Assembly: GCA_035573855.1 (NCBI GenBank)
Contig: DATLZU010000030.1
Coordinates: 1 to 64,000, forward strand
DNA length: 64,000 nucleotides
Source: DATLZU01 sp035573855
Lineage (GTDB): Bacteria > Nitrospirota > Nitrospiria > Nitrospirales > Nitrospiraceae
Direction: 5' to 3'
Made by a program: the position numbers and the translations under genes. The notes under the pieces are model-generated. The model did not search any database and was not told where the DNA came from. It worked only from the letters and a program-made list of their open reading frames with translations. Shown here piece after piece: positions 25,846 through 34,026 of this stretch. The first letter of the stretch is position 1; every line of letters begins with the position of its first letter.

Positions 25846-26691
25846 CTATACGGAGGCGGCTTTTTTGAGCGGATCGAGCAACTTCTCCGGCACCTTGAGA
25901 TTGCCCCGGCCGACCCCGACCTCGATGTCGGGCTTTGTCACGCCGTGAAAGTCGCTGCCACCGGTGACGAGGAGGGCGAGGCGTTTGGCGATGTTGAGAT
26001 ATTGGGACGTCTGCTGCGCGGTGTGCGTACTGTAATAGACTTCGATGCCTCCGAGCCCCTCGCCCTTCAATTTGTCGCAGAGCCTGTACAGCCCTTCCGC
26101 TGACTCCTTGATCCAGGTGGGATGCGCCAGCACCGCCACGCCATGCGCGGCTCTGATCCAGGCGATGGCTTCGGCCGGCGTGGGCAGGGCGCGTGGCACA
26201 TAAGCGGCCGCGCCTTCGGCCAAATACCGATCGAACGCTTCTTTCGCCGAGGTCACATACCCCTTGTTCATGAGCACACGGGCGATGTGTGGGCGGCCGA
26301 CCGACTCGGTTCCCGCAAGGGCTCTTACCTCTTCGTAGGTGACCGCGAGACCGAGTTCGTTGAGTTTTTCGATGATGCGCGGATTACGGTCGTGGCGGCT
26401 GTTTCGCAGGTTGGCCAGACGACGAGTCAATTCGGTGTCCTTCCAATCAAGAAAGTAGCCGAGGATGTGTAATTCGCCGTCGCCGTAACAGGAGCTGATC
26501 TCGACGCCCGGGATGACCTCGATGCCCAGGCGTGCGCCGGCCTCCATGGCTTCCGGAATGCCGTCCACGATATCGTGATCAGTGATCGCCAGCGCGGTCA
26601 CGCCGGCTTTCCCAGCGAGTGCCAACACGTCGATCGGTGGCAGGCTGCCGTCCGAATGCGTCGTGTGAAGATGAAGGTCAATACGGCTCAT
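25846..26691 (-). CDS. PHP-domain phosphoesterase (3',5'-nucleoside bisphosphate phosphatase/RNase AM-like)
   Basis: 281 residues from ATG 26691, which overlaps the end of the FolB fusion gene by 14 bases. Metal-binding PHP motifs are visible: DLHLHTTHSDG at the N-terminus, ITDHDIVDG, IPGVEIS, AHPTWI and GGSDFHG near the C-terminus. The layout matches the family that includes E. coli YciV, which dephosphorylates 3',5'-bisphosphonucleotides and trims 5' ends of small RNAs. The exact substrate here is inferred. Overlap and shared direction suggest co-expression with the folate gene upstream. Confidence 0.85.
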   Translation of the reverse strand: MSRIDLHLHTTHSDGSLPPIDVLALAGKAGVTALAITDHDIVDGIPEAMEAGARLGIEVIPGVEISSCYGDGELHILGYFLDWKDTELTRRLANLRNSRHDRNPRIIEKLNELGLAVTYEEVRALAGTESVGRPHIARVLMNKGYVTSAKEAFDRYLAEGAAAYVPRALPTPAEAIAWIRAAHGVAVLAHPTWIKESAEGLYRLCDKLKGEGLGGIEVYYSTHTAQQTSQYLNIAKRLALLVTGGSDFHGVTKPDIEVGVGRGNLKVPEKLLDPLKKAASV

Positions 26692-27628
26692 ACGCCCCCT
26701 TGCCCGTCTTCTGCGCCACCAGTTGAGCGGTGAACGTGGCGCCAGCGCCGTGCCCGCCTTCGTGTTCGCCTTCGTCGTAATGCAGTACGCGCAGACGCGA
26801 AGCGAGGCGCAGCAATTCGTTATGCGCAAGGCAAAATTCCCAGCGCCGCGGGTGCTGATGGCGCAGGTAATTGTCGATCACAAACGTCTCGTAGACGAGC
26901 ACGCCGTTCGGCTTCAGCGCATCGAGCAAAGCGGGAAAGAGCGACCGATAGAGGTAAAAGAAGACGACGATGACGTCGTACTCTTCCTTCGGAAGTTCGG
27001 GCGCTCGGTCACCTTTTTCCAGGTCAACCGTTCGGACGGTCAAGTTCTGGAGGTTCCGCTGCCGGGCGGTGGCCGCAAGCTGGGCCAGCGCCTGTTCGTC
27101 CCGGTCGATGGCTTCCACCTGGAATCCATGCGAGGCGAGGAACAGCGCGTTCCGGCCGGATCCAGCCGCCACGTCGAGCGCCTTCCCCTTCGGCAATCGG
27201 TGAAGCTGTTGGACGAGGAACCTCGCCGGCGGCGGATCGGCCGCCTGAAGCTGCTGGGCCGTTCGGCTCCGCTCTAGCCGGATCCCGACCGACTCGGTAG
27301 AGAGTTTAAGCGGCGGAGCCAGCTTGCGGACCCAAATTCGGACACGCTCGGCGGGAAATTCCGCGAACAACGTCCCGACGAGCCGTTCGGCCAGCGTTTC
27401 GAGGAGGCAGGTATCCTGACTCCTTCCGACTTCGACGATCCGTTCTGCGACCCGGGCATAGTCTACAGTATGGTTGATATTGTCGGTGGCCGCTGCCGCT
27501 TCGGTCTGATACTCCAGCTCCACATCGACGGCAATCGGTTGAGGCGTTTGCCGCTCTTCTGGGATGACTCCGCAATGCCCTTGAAATTCGAGGCGTTCGA
27601 TGACGATACGACCAACCATACTGGCCAT
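26678..27628 (-). CDS. folB: Dihydroneopterin aldolase fused to a SAM-dependent methyltransferase
   Basis: 316 residues. The N-terminal part (about 1-120) is FolB: VIERLEFQGHCGVIPEER, then NHTVDYARVAERI, ETLAERL and KLAPPLKLSTESVGIRLER. FolB splits 7,8-dihydroneopterin to hydroxymethyl-dihydropterin and glycolaldehyde in folate synthesis. The C-terminal part (about 135-316) is a TehB-like class I methyltransferase with motif I ALDVAAGSGRNALFLA and an acidic VEAIDRD strand. The two run in one uninterrupted frame. The methyltransferase substrate is unknown. folC is 5 kb away on the opposite strand. Confidence 0.85.
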   Translation of the reverse strand: MASMVGRIVIERLEFQGHCGVIPEERQTPQPIAVDVELEYQTEAAAATDNINHTVDYARVAERIVEVGRSQDTCLLETLAERLVGTLFAEFPAERVRIWVRKLAPPLKLSTESVGIRLERSRTAQQLQAADPPPARFLVQQLHRLPKGKALDVAAGSGRNALFLASHGFQVEAIDRDEQALAQLAATARQRNLQNLTVRTVDLEKGDRAPELPKEEYDVIVVFFYLYRSLFPALLDALKPNGVLVYETFVIDNYLRHQHPRRWEFCLAHNELLRLASRLRVLHYDEGEHEGGHGAGATFTAQLVAQKTGKGAYEPY

Positions 27629-27692
27629 TCTCGTTGATCGTTCGGAAGGGTGTCAAGCAACGGGCGAGGAATCGGCCTGAATATCTTCGTGC

Positions 27693-27722
27693 TTGACTCC
27701 CCTTTTCAGCGGCTTCTATAAT
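27693..27722 (+). promoter_or_regulatory. Sigma-70-type promoter of the moa operon
   Basis: TTGACT (27693-27698) and a perfect TATAAT (27717-27722) are 18 bases apart, about 48 bases ahead of the moaC ATG. The site lies in the divergent spacer between folB and moaC. Confidence 0.65.
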
Positions 27723-27769
27723 TTCTTGCATTCCTCACGCACTCGCAACGTCCTGATTCGCCGAGGAAA

Positions 27770-28261
27770 ATGGCTGAGTTTACGCACTTTAACGAGGCGG
27801 GACGGGCGCGGATGGTCGATGTCACCGGCAAGGATCCGACTGAACGGATCGCCTCGGCGCAAGCTAAGGTCTACCTCGAGCCTGAGACGCTCGAAAAGAT
27901 CCAGCGGGGCAAGATCGCCAAAGGAGACGTGCTGGCCGTGGCGCAGGTCGCCGGGGTTATGGGTGCCAAGCGGACTCCCGATCTGATCCCCATGTGCCAT
28001 CCGCTTCTGCTGACCAGCGTGGACATCTCGTTCAAGGAAGATCCCCAACCCGATCGGAACGGCCGGTGCGCGATCACCATCACCGCGACCGTCAAGACGA
28101 CCGGTCAGACCGGGGTGGAGATGGAGGCGATGACCGCTGTTTCGGTGGCGGCCCTGACCATTTACGATATGTGCAAGGCCGTGGATCGCGGTATGAGCTT
28201 CGGCGACATCTGTCTCCTGTCGAAGTCCGGGGGGAAGTCGGGCACGTATCGAAGGGAATGA
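27770..28261 (+). CDS. moaC: Cyclic pyranopterin monophosphate synthase
   Basis: 163 residues, close to the usual MoaC length. Characteristic segments are FTHFNEAGRARMVDVTGK, KGDVLAVAQVAGVMGAK, LIPMCHPL with the active-site histidine, GVEMEAMTAVSVAALTIYDMCKA and the C-terminal LLSKSGGKSG. It rearranges the MoaA product 3',8-cyclo-GTP to cyclic pyranopterin monophosphate in molybdenum cofactor synthesis. It is the first gene of a moaC-moaDE-moaA group under its own promoter; a hairpin-like repeat separates it from the next gene. Confidence 0.95.
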   Translation: MAEFTHFNEAGRARMVDVTGKDPTERIASAQAKVYLEPETLEKIQRGKIAKGDVLAVAQVAGVMGAKRTPDLIPMCHPLLLTSVDISFKEDPQPDRNGRCAITITATVKTTGQTGVEMEAMTAVSVAALTIYDMCKAVDRGMSFGDICLLSKSGGKSGTYRRE

Positions 28262-28269
28262 TGAATGAG

Positions 28270-28345
28270 GAATGTGGAATGAGGCGTTCGATAAGCGATC
28301 GGGCAAGTCGCAAATTCCTCGTTCTCAATTTCTAATTCCACATTA
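28270..28345. repeat. Imperfect palindrome with low-complexity arms
   Basis: The arm GAATGTGGAATGAG (28270-28283) is nearly complementary to CTAATTCCACATTA (28332-28345), with a 48-base loop that also contains related GAATGAGG/TTCCTC pieces. It lies between moaC and moaDE. It resembles the palindromes at 52131-52211 and 61235-61305 in design, not in exact sequence. Confidence 0.6.
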
Positions 28346-28356
28346 TTATCGGTTCG

Positions 28357-29076
28357 ATGATCGCCGTTAAACTCTTTGGCATGACGAAATCGCTCGCGCA
28401 TAACCAACGCGAGCTGTCGGTGGCGCTGGCGTCGGGCGGGCGGGTCAGGGATTTGATTGGCATGCTGGACGCACAGTATCCCCAAATCGGCGAACTGATT
28501 CACAAAAAGAAAATCCTGGTGTCCGTGAACCAGGCCATCGCGCACGAGGATACCGAAATCAACGAAGGCGATGAGGTGGCGTTGTTGCCGCCTTTCGCGG
28601 GTGGGGCGCCTATGACACACGAGAGCGGAAACGGGGCAGCGCGCGGGGACGACGCCATGTTCGCCCGCGTGCAGCGCGAAGATTTTTCGGTCGATGAAGA
28701 AATCGCCCGGGTGCGCAGCCGATCCACGCGCATCGGCGGCATCGCGATTTTTCTGGGCACCGCCCGCGATCGATCGAAAGGGCGTGATGTGAGCAGTATC
28801 ACCTTCGAATACTACGAAGGGATGGCCCAGAAAAAGCTGCGCGAGATCCGTGAGCGGGCGCTCAAGGAGTTCGATGTCATCGAGGTGCTCATCGTGCACC
28901 GTTATGGGGACATCGGAATCGGCGAGAACATCGTGCTGATCGTGGTCGGCGCCGAGCATCGCGCCGAGGCGTTCCGCACCTGCAAATGGGCGATCGACGA
29001 GCTGAAGCAGATCACGCCGATCTGGAAACTCGAACACACGCCGGAAGGCGAGGTCTGGGTCGAAGAGCATCCATGA
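28357..29076 (+). CDS. Molybdopterin synthase, MoaD-MoaE fusion
   Basis: 239 residues. Residues 1-82 are MoaD (ubiquitin-like: VKLFGMTKSLA..., VSVNQAIAHEDTEINEGDEVALLPPFAGG), ending in the Gly-Gly that in free MoaD carries the thiocarboxylate. The frame continues without a stop through APMTHESGNG into MoaE (DFSVDEEIARVRSRSTRIGGIAIFLGTARD...HRYGDIGIGE...WKLEHTPEGEVWVEEHP). Together they convert cyclic pyranopterin monophosphate to molybdopterin. An in-frame ATG at 28612, just after the Gly-Gly and preceded by GGGTGGGG, could start separate MoaE. The mycobacterial MoaX fusion, which is cleaved after its Gly-Gly, is a known precedent. Confidence 0.92.
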   Translation: MIAVKLFGMTKSLAHNQRELSVALASGGRVRDLIGMLDAQYPQIGELIHKKKILVSVNQAIAHEDTEINEGDEVALLPPFAGGAPMTHESGNGAARGDDAMFARVQREDFSVDEEIARVRSRSTRIGGIAIFLGTARDRSKGRDVSSITFEYYEGMAQKKLREIRERALKEFDVIEVLIVHRYGDIGIGENIVLIVVGAEHRAEAFRTCKWAIDELKQITPIWKLEHTPEGEVWVEEHP

Positions 29077-30137
29077 GTTCGCTACCGCTCAGCGAAACGG
29101 CACCGGTGGTTGGTGATGTCTTCGGCCGACCGTTGAAGAGTCTGCGGTTGTCGGTCACCGACCGGTGCAACCTCCGTTGCAAATACTGCATGCCGGAGGA
29201 GGACTACACCTGGTTGCCCCGCGAAACCATCCTAAGCTTCGAGGAATTGGCGACGCTCACCGATTTGTTCACGGAACTCGGCGTGGACAAGGTGCGGTTG
29301 ACCGGGGGCGAGCCTCTGCTCCGGAAGGATCTGCCGATCTTCGTCCGGATGCTGACCCGGAACCGGCGGATCAAGGATATCGCGCTGACGACAAACGGCG
29401 TGTTGATGGCCGATCAGGCAGAAGCGCTGCACTACGCCGGCCTGCATCGCGTCACCGTCAGTTTGGATACGCTGCGTCCCGACCGCTTCCGCGCCTTGAC
29501 CCGGCGCGACATGCACCGCCAAGTACTGGAGGGGATCGACGCGGTGGTGCGGGCCGGATTCCAGAACCTAAAACTGGATACGGTAGCGATCAAGGGATTT
29601 AACGACGACGAGTTGGCGGACCTCATCGAGTATGGCAAGCACGTCAGCGCCGAGGTCCGCTTCATCGAATACATGGATGTCGGGGGCGCGACCGAGTGGT
29701 CCATGGACAAAGTTCTCTCCCGCGCCGAAATTCTCGACCGGTTGAGCCGCCGATACGGCCCCGTCGAGCCCGTGATCGAAGAAAGCTCCGCGCCGGCCCA
29801 GCGCTTCACGCTACCTGATGGCACGACGTTCGGGATCATCGCGTCGACCACCTCCCCCTTCTGCGCGACCTGCGACCGGAGCCGCCTAACCGCGGACGGT
29901 CTGTGGTATCTCTGTCTTTATGCGAAGGACGGGATCGATCTGCGCGCCCCGCTCCGCGCCGGCGTTTCGCGGGACGATCTCATCGCGCTCATTCGCGCCG
30001 GCTGGCGCCAGCGCAAGGACCGAGGCGCCGAGGAGCGCAAGGCCCTGGAGCGGTTCGGGCTTCGGGAAGCGCGACTGATCGAGATCGAGCGGCTTCGGGA
30101 AGATCCCCATCTTGAAATGCATGCCCGAGGGGGGTGA
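29073..30137 (+). CDS. moaA: GTP 3',8-cyclase
   Basis: 354 residues; the ATG at 29073 overlaps the stop of the preceding gene (ATGA). The radical-SAM cluster motif is CNLRCKYC (C-x3-C-x2-C pattern), followed by LTGGEPLLR. The second, C-terminal cluster ligands are CATCDRSRLTADG and a later CLYAK. The protein ends in ARGG, the conserved Gly-Gly tail that is needed for activity in MoaA. It catalyses the first step of molybdenum cofactor synthesis. Operon order moaC-moaDE-moaA is unusual but complete for the pterin steps. Confidence 0.95.
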   Translation: MSSLPLSETAPVVGDVFGRPLKSLRLSVTDRCNLRCKYCMPEEDYTWLPRETILSFEELATLTDLFTELGVDKVRLTGGEPLLRKDLPIFVRMLTRNRRIKDIALTTNGVLMADQAEALHYAGLHRVTVSLDTLRPDRFRALTRRDMHRQVLEGIDAVVRAGFQNLKLDTVAIKGFNDDELADLIEYGKHVSAEVRFIEYMDVGGATEWSMDKVLSRAEILDRLSRRYGPVEPVIEESSAPAQRFTLPDGTTFGIIASTTSPFCATCDRSRLTADGLWYLCLYAKDGIDLRAPLRAGVSRDDLIALIRAGWRQRKDRGAEERKALERFGLREARLIEIERLREDPHLEMHARGG

Positions 30138-30197
30138 CCGGGCGTCTTCCGTTCGGTTGCGTCCACGGCGCTGTTCAGCCGTCCCGCGTCCCTTTTC

Positions 30198-30911
30198 ATG
30201 TTCATGTTGGAGAGTCACTTTCTCACGATGCTCGGCCTCGGCTTTGTGCTGGGGCTTCGGCATGCGCTGGATGCCGACCATCTGGCAGCCGTATCCACCG
30301 TACTCGCGCAGCGGCCGACGTTCAAGGCTTCGGGATTGATCGGATTGTGGTGGGGTCTGGGGCATACCGTAATGCTGCTCGCGGTGGGCTGCGTCGTCAT
30401 GGCGATGAACGTGGCGATTCCTGACCGTCTGGCGGAAGCCTGTGAGTTTGGAGTTGGAGCTATGCTGGTGGCGCTCGGGGTGTCGCTGGCGCTCAAGATG
30501 TCCCGAGAACGGTGGCATCTGCACGCCCACGAGCACGACGGAAAACGGCACCTCCACTTCCATAGTCATCGATCCGGCGCCGATCACGTCCATGGGCACT
30601 GGCTGAAACATTCTCTTCAACCGTTGTTGATCGGCATGGCCCACGGCTTGGCCGGATCCGCCGCGTTGCTCTTGGTGGTGCTCTCCACCGTCCGAACGTT
30701 GGGCGAAGGGGTGGCTTACATTCTCGTGTTCGGCGCCGGGTCCATCTTCGGGATGATACTGGTCGGGCTAGCCCTCAGCGTTCCGGTCGTCTGGTCGCTT
30801 TCCCTCGGTCACCGGGTGTATTGGGCGGTGCAGGGACTTGCCAGCCTGGGAAGCATCGGTGTGGGAGTCGCAATGATGGTTCGTATCGGATTCAGCGGGG
30901 GGCCGCTGTAG
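30198..30911 (+). CDS. NiCoT-like/UreH-type metal transporter
   Basis: 237 residues, about six transmembrane helices. The helix-II motif RHALDADHLAAVST matches the HX4DH signature of nickel/cobalt transporters. The cytoplasmic or periplasmic loop in the middle is histidine-rich (HLHAHEHDGKRHLHFHSH), and GMAHGLAGSAALLLV follows. Nickel or cobalt uptake is the likely role; cobalt would suit the B12-dependent enzymes nearby, and nickel would suit urease or hydrogenase. It follows moaA by 60 bases, so may be in the same transcript. Confidence 0.78.
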   Translation: MFMLESHFLTMLGLGFVLGLRHALDADHLAAVSTVLAQRPTFKASGLIGLWWGLGHTVMLLAVGCVVMAMNVAIPDRLAEACEFGVGAMLVALGVSLALKMSRERWHLHAHEHDGKRHLHFHSHRSGADHVHGHWLKHSLQPLLIGMAHGLAGSAALLLVVLSTVRTLGEGVAYILVFGAGSIFGMILVGLALSVPVVWSLSLGHRVYWAVQGLASLGSIGVGVAMMVRIGFSGGPL

Positions 30912-30951
30912 GCCGCTCGCGATTGGGTTCGGGAGGCCACCTGGCGCACCC

Positions 30952-30975
30952 GCGGCTTTCTTCGTGCGAAGCCGC
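30952..30975. terminator. Hairpin between the transporter and phosphodiesterase genes
   Basis: GCGGCTT (30952-30958) pairs with AAGCCGC (30969-30975) around a ten-base loop, 40 bases after the transporter stop codon. There is no T-tract, so it is only terminator-like. Confidence 0.35.
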
Positions 30976-31050
30976 AACAGGTGTGATAGGCTTTGCGCTT
31001 GTGTGTCCGATGACCAGAGGAGGTCGCCGACGCGATGATCGGCCGACGGG

Positions 31051-31848
31051 GTGCCGCTTGTGAAGATCCGGGTGCTGGGGTGTCACGGTTCTGACCAGCT
31101 CTTGGATGAAGCGCGCGGACCGCTACAGTGCGGAACCTGTGGGTTTCTCGTCAATGGAACCGTGCTGGTGGATGCGGGCACTGTCGGTTCGCAGCTCCGG
31201 TTGGCCGAGCAAAAGCAGATTCGCCATGTTCTGCTGTCTCATCTTCACTTCGACCACATCAAGGGGTTGCCGACGCTGGCCGACAATCTGGTCGGCGAAT
31301 CCGAGATCCCGGTCGGTGTCGCCAGCATCCCGGAAGTGCTCAAAGGGCTGGAAGCCCACATCTTCAACGGCGAGGTGTATCCGGACTTTTTCCGGTTGCC
31401 CGACCCTGGCCGACCGGTCTTTGTCTCGTGCCCGCTCACGGCCGGCAAGGAAGCCCGGCTGTCCGGGCTGACCGTGATACCCGTTCCGGTGAACCATTTG
31501 GTGCCAACGGTCGGATTTGTCCTGACTGACGGCGTGACGACGGTGCTGTACAGCGGCGATACGTACCGGACCGACCAACTTTGGCGCATCGCGGCGGGTT
31601 TCCCAACGCTGAAAGCGGCCTTCATCGAAACTTCCTTTCCGAATGAGATGGAAGAATTGGCCAAGCTCACCAAGCATTTGACGCCCGCGCTTTTGGCAGA
31701 AGAATTCCGCAAGATCGGCCGTCCGGGCCTCGCGCTCTACGTCTATCATATGAAACCGCGGTTTCGAGATCGGATCCTGCGCCAACTCAGCGATCTGAAC
31801 GTGCCGAATCTGACCGTGTTGGAAGAAGGGCAGGAGCTCATCGTCTAA
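31051..31848 (+). CDS. Metallo-beta-lactamase-fold phosphodiesterase (class II cyclic nucleotide type)
   Basis: 265 residues from GTG 31051; GTG 31060 is an alternative, and the AGAGGAGG at 31016-31023 is rather far from both. The metal motif HLHFDH is present, followed by YSGDTYRTD and ETSFPNEM. The late VYHMKP histidine matches the class II cAMP phosphodiesterase family. It likely hydrolyses a 3',5'-cyclic nucleotide or a related phosphodiester; the natural substrate is not determined by sequence. Confidence 0.78.
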   Translation: MPLVKIRVLGCHGSDQLLDEARGPLQCGTCGFLVNGTVLVDAGTVGSQLRLAEQKQIRHVLLSHLHFDHIKGLPTLADNLVGESEIPVGVASIPEVLKGLEAHIFNGEVYPDFFRLPDPGRPVFVSCPLTAGKEARLSGLTVIPVPVNHLVPTVGFVLTDGVTTVLYSGDTYRTDQLWRIAAGFPTLKAAFIETSFPNEMEELAKLTKHLTPALLAEEFRKIGRPGLALYVYHMKPRFRDRILRQLSDLNVPNLTVLEEGQELIV

Positions 31849-31861
31849 GCAGTGAGGATCT

Positions 31862-32698
31862 ATGGCGTGGTTTAAAAAACACAAATCGACCGAGACCGAG
31901 GGACCGAGACGAACGAAGGTCACGGAGGGCATGTGGCTAAAGTGCAATCATTGCCGTGAAATCGTCTATCGCAAGGAAGTCGAACGCAACAACAAAGTCT
32001 GCCCCAAGTGCGATTACCATTTCCCTATTTCTGTCATGGAGCGCATCTCTCTCCTGGTGGACCTGGGGACGTTCAAAGAGTGGGATGCGGAACTGGAACC
32101 GCTCGATCCGCTGGAGTTTCACGACACCCGGTCCTACCGTGAACGGGTGAAGACCCAGCAGGAAAAAACGGGCCGCAAGGATGCGATCGTTATCGGAGAG
32201 GGCTCGATCAACGGCAAGCGGGTGGCTTTGTGTGTTTTCGATTTCGGGTTCATGGGCGGCAGCATGGGTTCCGTGGTCGGAGAGAAGATTTGCCGCGCGG
32301 TCGATCGGGCGCTGGCGTCCCGCCTGCCGGTGATCATGGTTACGACCTCGGGCGGTGCGCGGATGCAGGAAGGGATTCTTTCGCTGATGCAGATGGCCAA
32401 GACTGCGGCGGCGATCGCGAAACTGGGGGAGGCCAAACTGCCGTTCATTTCCGTGTTGGCCGATCCGACGTTCGGCGGCGTGACGGCCAGTGTGGCGATG
32501 TTGGGCGATGTGATCATCGCCGAGCCCAAAGCGTTGATTGGATTCGCCGGCCCCCGCGTCATCGAGCAGACGATCAAGCAGCAATTGCCTGACCAGTTTC
32601 AGCGGGCCGAGTTTCTGTTGGAGCACGGCATGATCGACATGATCGTCGAGCGCAAACAACTGAAGGATACGCTGAGCACGCTGGTGACCCACTTCTAG
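31862..32698 (+). CDS. accD: Acetyl-CoA carboxylase carboxyltransferase subunit beta
   Basis: 278 residues. An N-terminal zinc ribbon (CNHCREIV...CPKCDYH) is followed by the carboxyltransferase domain with FMGGSMGSVVGEK, VTTSGGARMQEG, PTFGGVTASVAMLGD and GFAGPRVIEQT. It transfers the carboxyl group from biotin to acetyl-CoA, the first step of fatty acid synthesis. accA, accB and accC are not in the window. It lies 13 bases after the phosphodiesterase gene and directly before folC, an accD-folC pairing seen in many bacteria. Confidence 0.96.
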   Translation: MAWFKKHKSTETEGPRRTKVTEGMWLKCNHCREIVYRKEVERNNKVCPKCDYHFPISVMERISLLVDLGTFKEWDAELEPLDPLEFHDTRSYRERVKTQQEKTGRKDAIVIGEGSINGKRVALCVFDFGFMGGSMGSVVGEKICRAVDRALASRLPVIMVTTSGGARMQEGILSLMQMAKTAAAIAKLGEAKLPFISVLADPTFGGVTASVAMLGDVIIAEPKALIGFAGPRVIEQTIKQQLPDQFQRAEFLLEHGMIDMIVERKQLKDTLSTLVTHF

Positions 32699-32729
32699 CG
32701 TCACACCCGCCCGCACCGAGCCGACCGTG

Positions 32730-34025
32730 ATGTTCTACGAATCCGCTGTTGAGTTTCTCTACGGTCTCCAGAAACACGGGATCAAACTCGGACTGGACAA
32801 CATGCGTCTGTTGACAAGCCGCTTGGGCGAACCGCAGCGGCGCTATCGGATTCTGCATATCGGCGGGACCAACGGCAAGGGATCGACCGCGGCCCTCGCG
32901 GCGGCGATCCTGCAGGCCGCGGGGTACCGCGTCGGTCTCTATACGTCGCCCCATCTGATCGATTTTCGCGAGCGTATCCGCGTCAACGGCGAACTGATCG
33001 GCGCAGCGCAGGTGGCGGAGTTGACCGAGCGCCTCCGCAGCGTCGTCCAGGGCGATTGTTCCCCGACGTTTTTCGAGTTCACCACCGCGATGGCTATGCA
33101 ACACTTCGCCGATGCCGCGGTGGACGTAGCCGTGCTGGAAGTGGGCATGGGCGGCCGGTACGACGCCACCAATATCGTCGAGCCGCTAGTCACGGGCATC
33201 ACCACGGTCGCGCTGGATCACGAAGAGTACCTCGGCCGGACGGTGGACGCGATCGCGTCGGAAAAGGCCGGCATCATCAAGCCGGGCGTTCCAGTGATCG
33301 TCGGGTTAGTGCCCGCGGAGGCATTCACGGTCATCGAGGCCGTTGCGTCGCAGCGCCAGGCTCCCGTGTTGCGGTTGAACCGCGATTTCAGAGTGGAGGG
33401 AAAAAGCCCGGCGCGATTCCGGTACGAGGGGGTCACCGTCCGCCATGATGAGCTGTCCTGCACGCTGGAGGGACGGCATCAACTGGACAATGCCGCCTGC
33501 GCGCTGGCGATGATCGAAGCGGCGGGCGCCAGCGGACTGCCGGTTTCGGAGGCGGCGATCCGCGCCGGCCTCAGGTCCGTTCGATGGGAGGGACGGCTTG
33601 AGGTGGTCGAACAGGAGCCGACCGTTTTGCTGGACGGCGCACACAACCCGTCGGCGGCCCAAGTGCTCGCCGATTACTTGGATCGGTATCGACGCGATCA
33701 TCCGGGTTCGCGCGTGATTCTGGTGCTCGGCATGATGCGGGATAAGGATCACCGCGGCTTCCTGGCCAGGCTGCTTCCGGTTGTGGACGAGGTTGTGTTG
33801 ACCCAAGCGGATATCGCCCGCGCGGCCCGCGCCGACGACCTCCGTCGCGCGCTTGCTGATTTGATTCCCTCCGCCCATGCGGTCCCGCCGGCCGCCGACG
33901 CGCTAGCATTGGCCAAGCGTTTGGCCGCTCCGTCCGATCTAATCTGCGTCACCGGTTCCTTGATGCTGGTGGGCGATATCAAGGCCCTCCTGCGCGGCTG
34001 TTGGCCCTCGCCTCTCCGGGGTTGA
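32730..34025 (+). CDS. folC: Dihydrofolate synthase/folylpolyglutamate synthase
   Basis: 431 residues from ATG 32730 (a GTG lies one codon upstream). The Mur-ligase-type ATP loop GTNGKGSTAALAA is near residue 50, followed by YTSPHLIDFRERIR, FFEFTTAMA, EVGMGGRYDATN and the C-terminal LLDGAHNPSAA. It adds glutamate to dihydropteroate and to folates. It is in line with accD and lptD; the lptD start lies one base after its stop. Confidence 0.93.
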   Translation: MFYESAVEFLYGLQKHGIKLGLDNMRLLTSRLGEPQRRYRILHIGGTNGKGSTAALAAAILQAAGYRVGLYTSPHLIDFRERIRVNGELIGAAQVAELTERLRSVVQGDCSPTFFEFTTAMAMQHFADAAVDVAVLEVGMGGRYDATNIVEPLVTGITTVALDHEEYLGRTVDAIASEKAGIIKPGVPVIVGLVPAEAFTVIEAVASQRQAPVLRLNRDFRVEGKSPARFRYEGVTVRHDELSCTLEGRHQLDNAACALAMIEAAGASGLPVSEAAIRAGLRSVRWEGRLEVVEQEPTVLLDGAHNPSAAQVLADYLDRYRRDHPGSRVILVLGMMRDKDHRGFLARLLPVVDEVVLTQADIARAARADDLRRALADLIPSAHAVPPAADALALAKRLAAPSDLICVTGSLMLVGDIKALLRGCWPSPLRG

Positions 34026-34026
34026 G

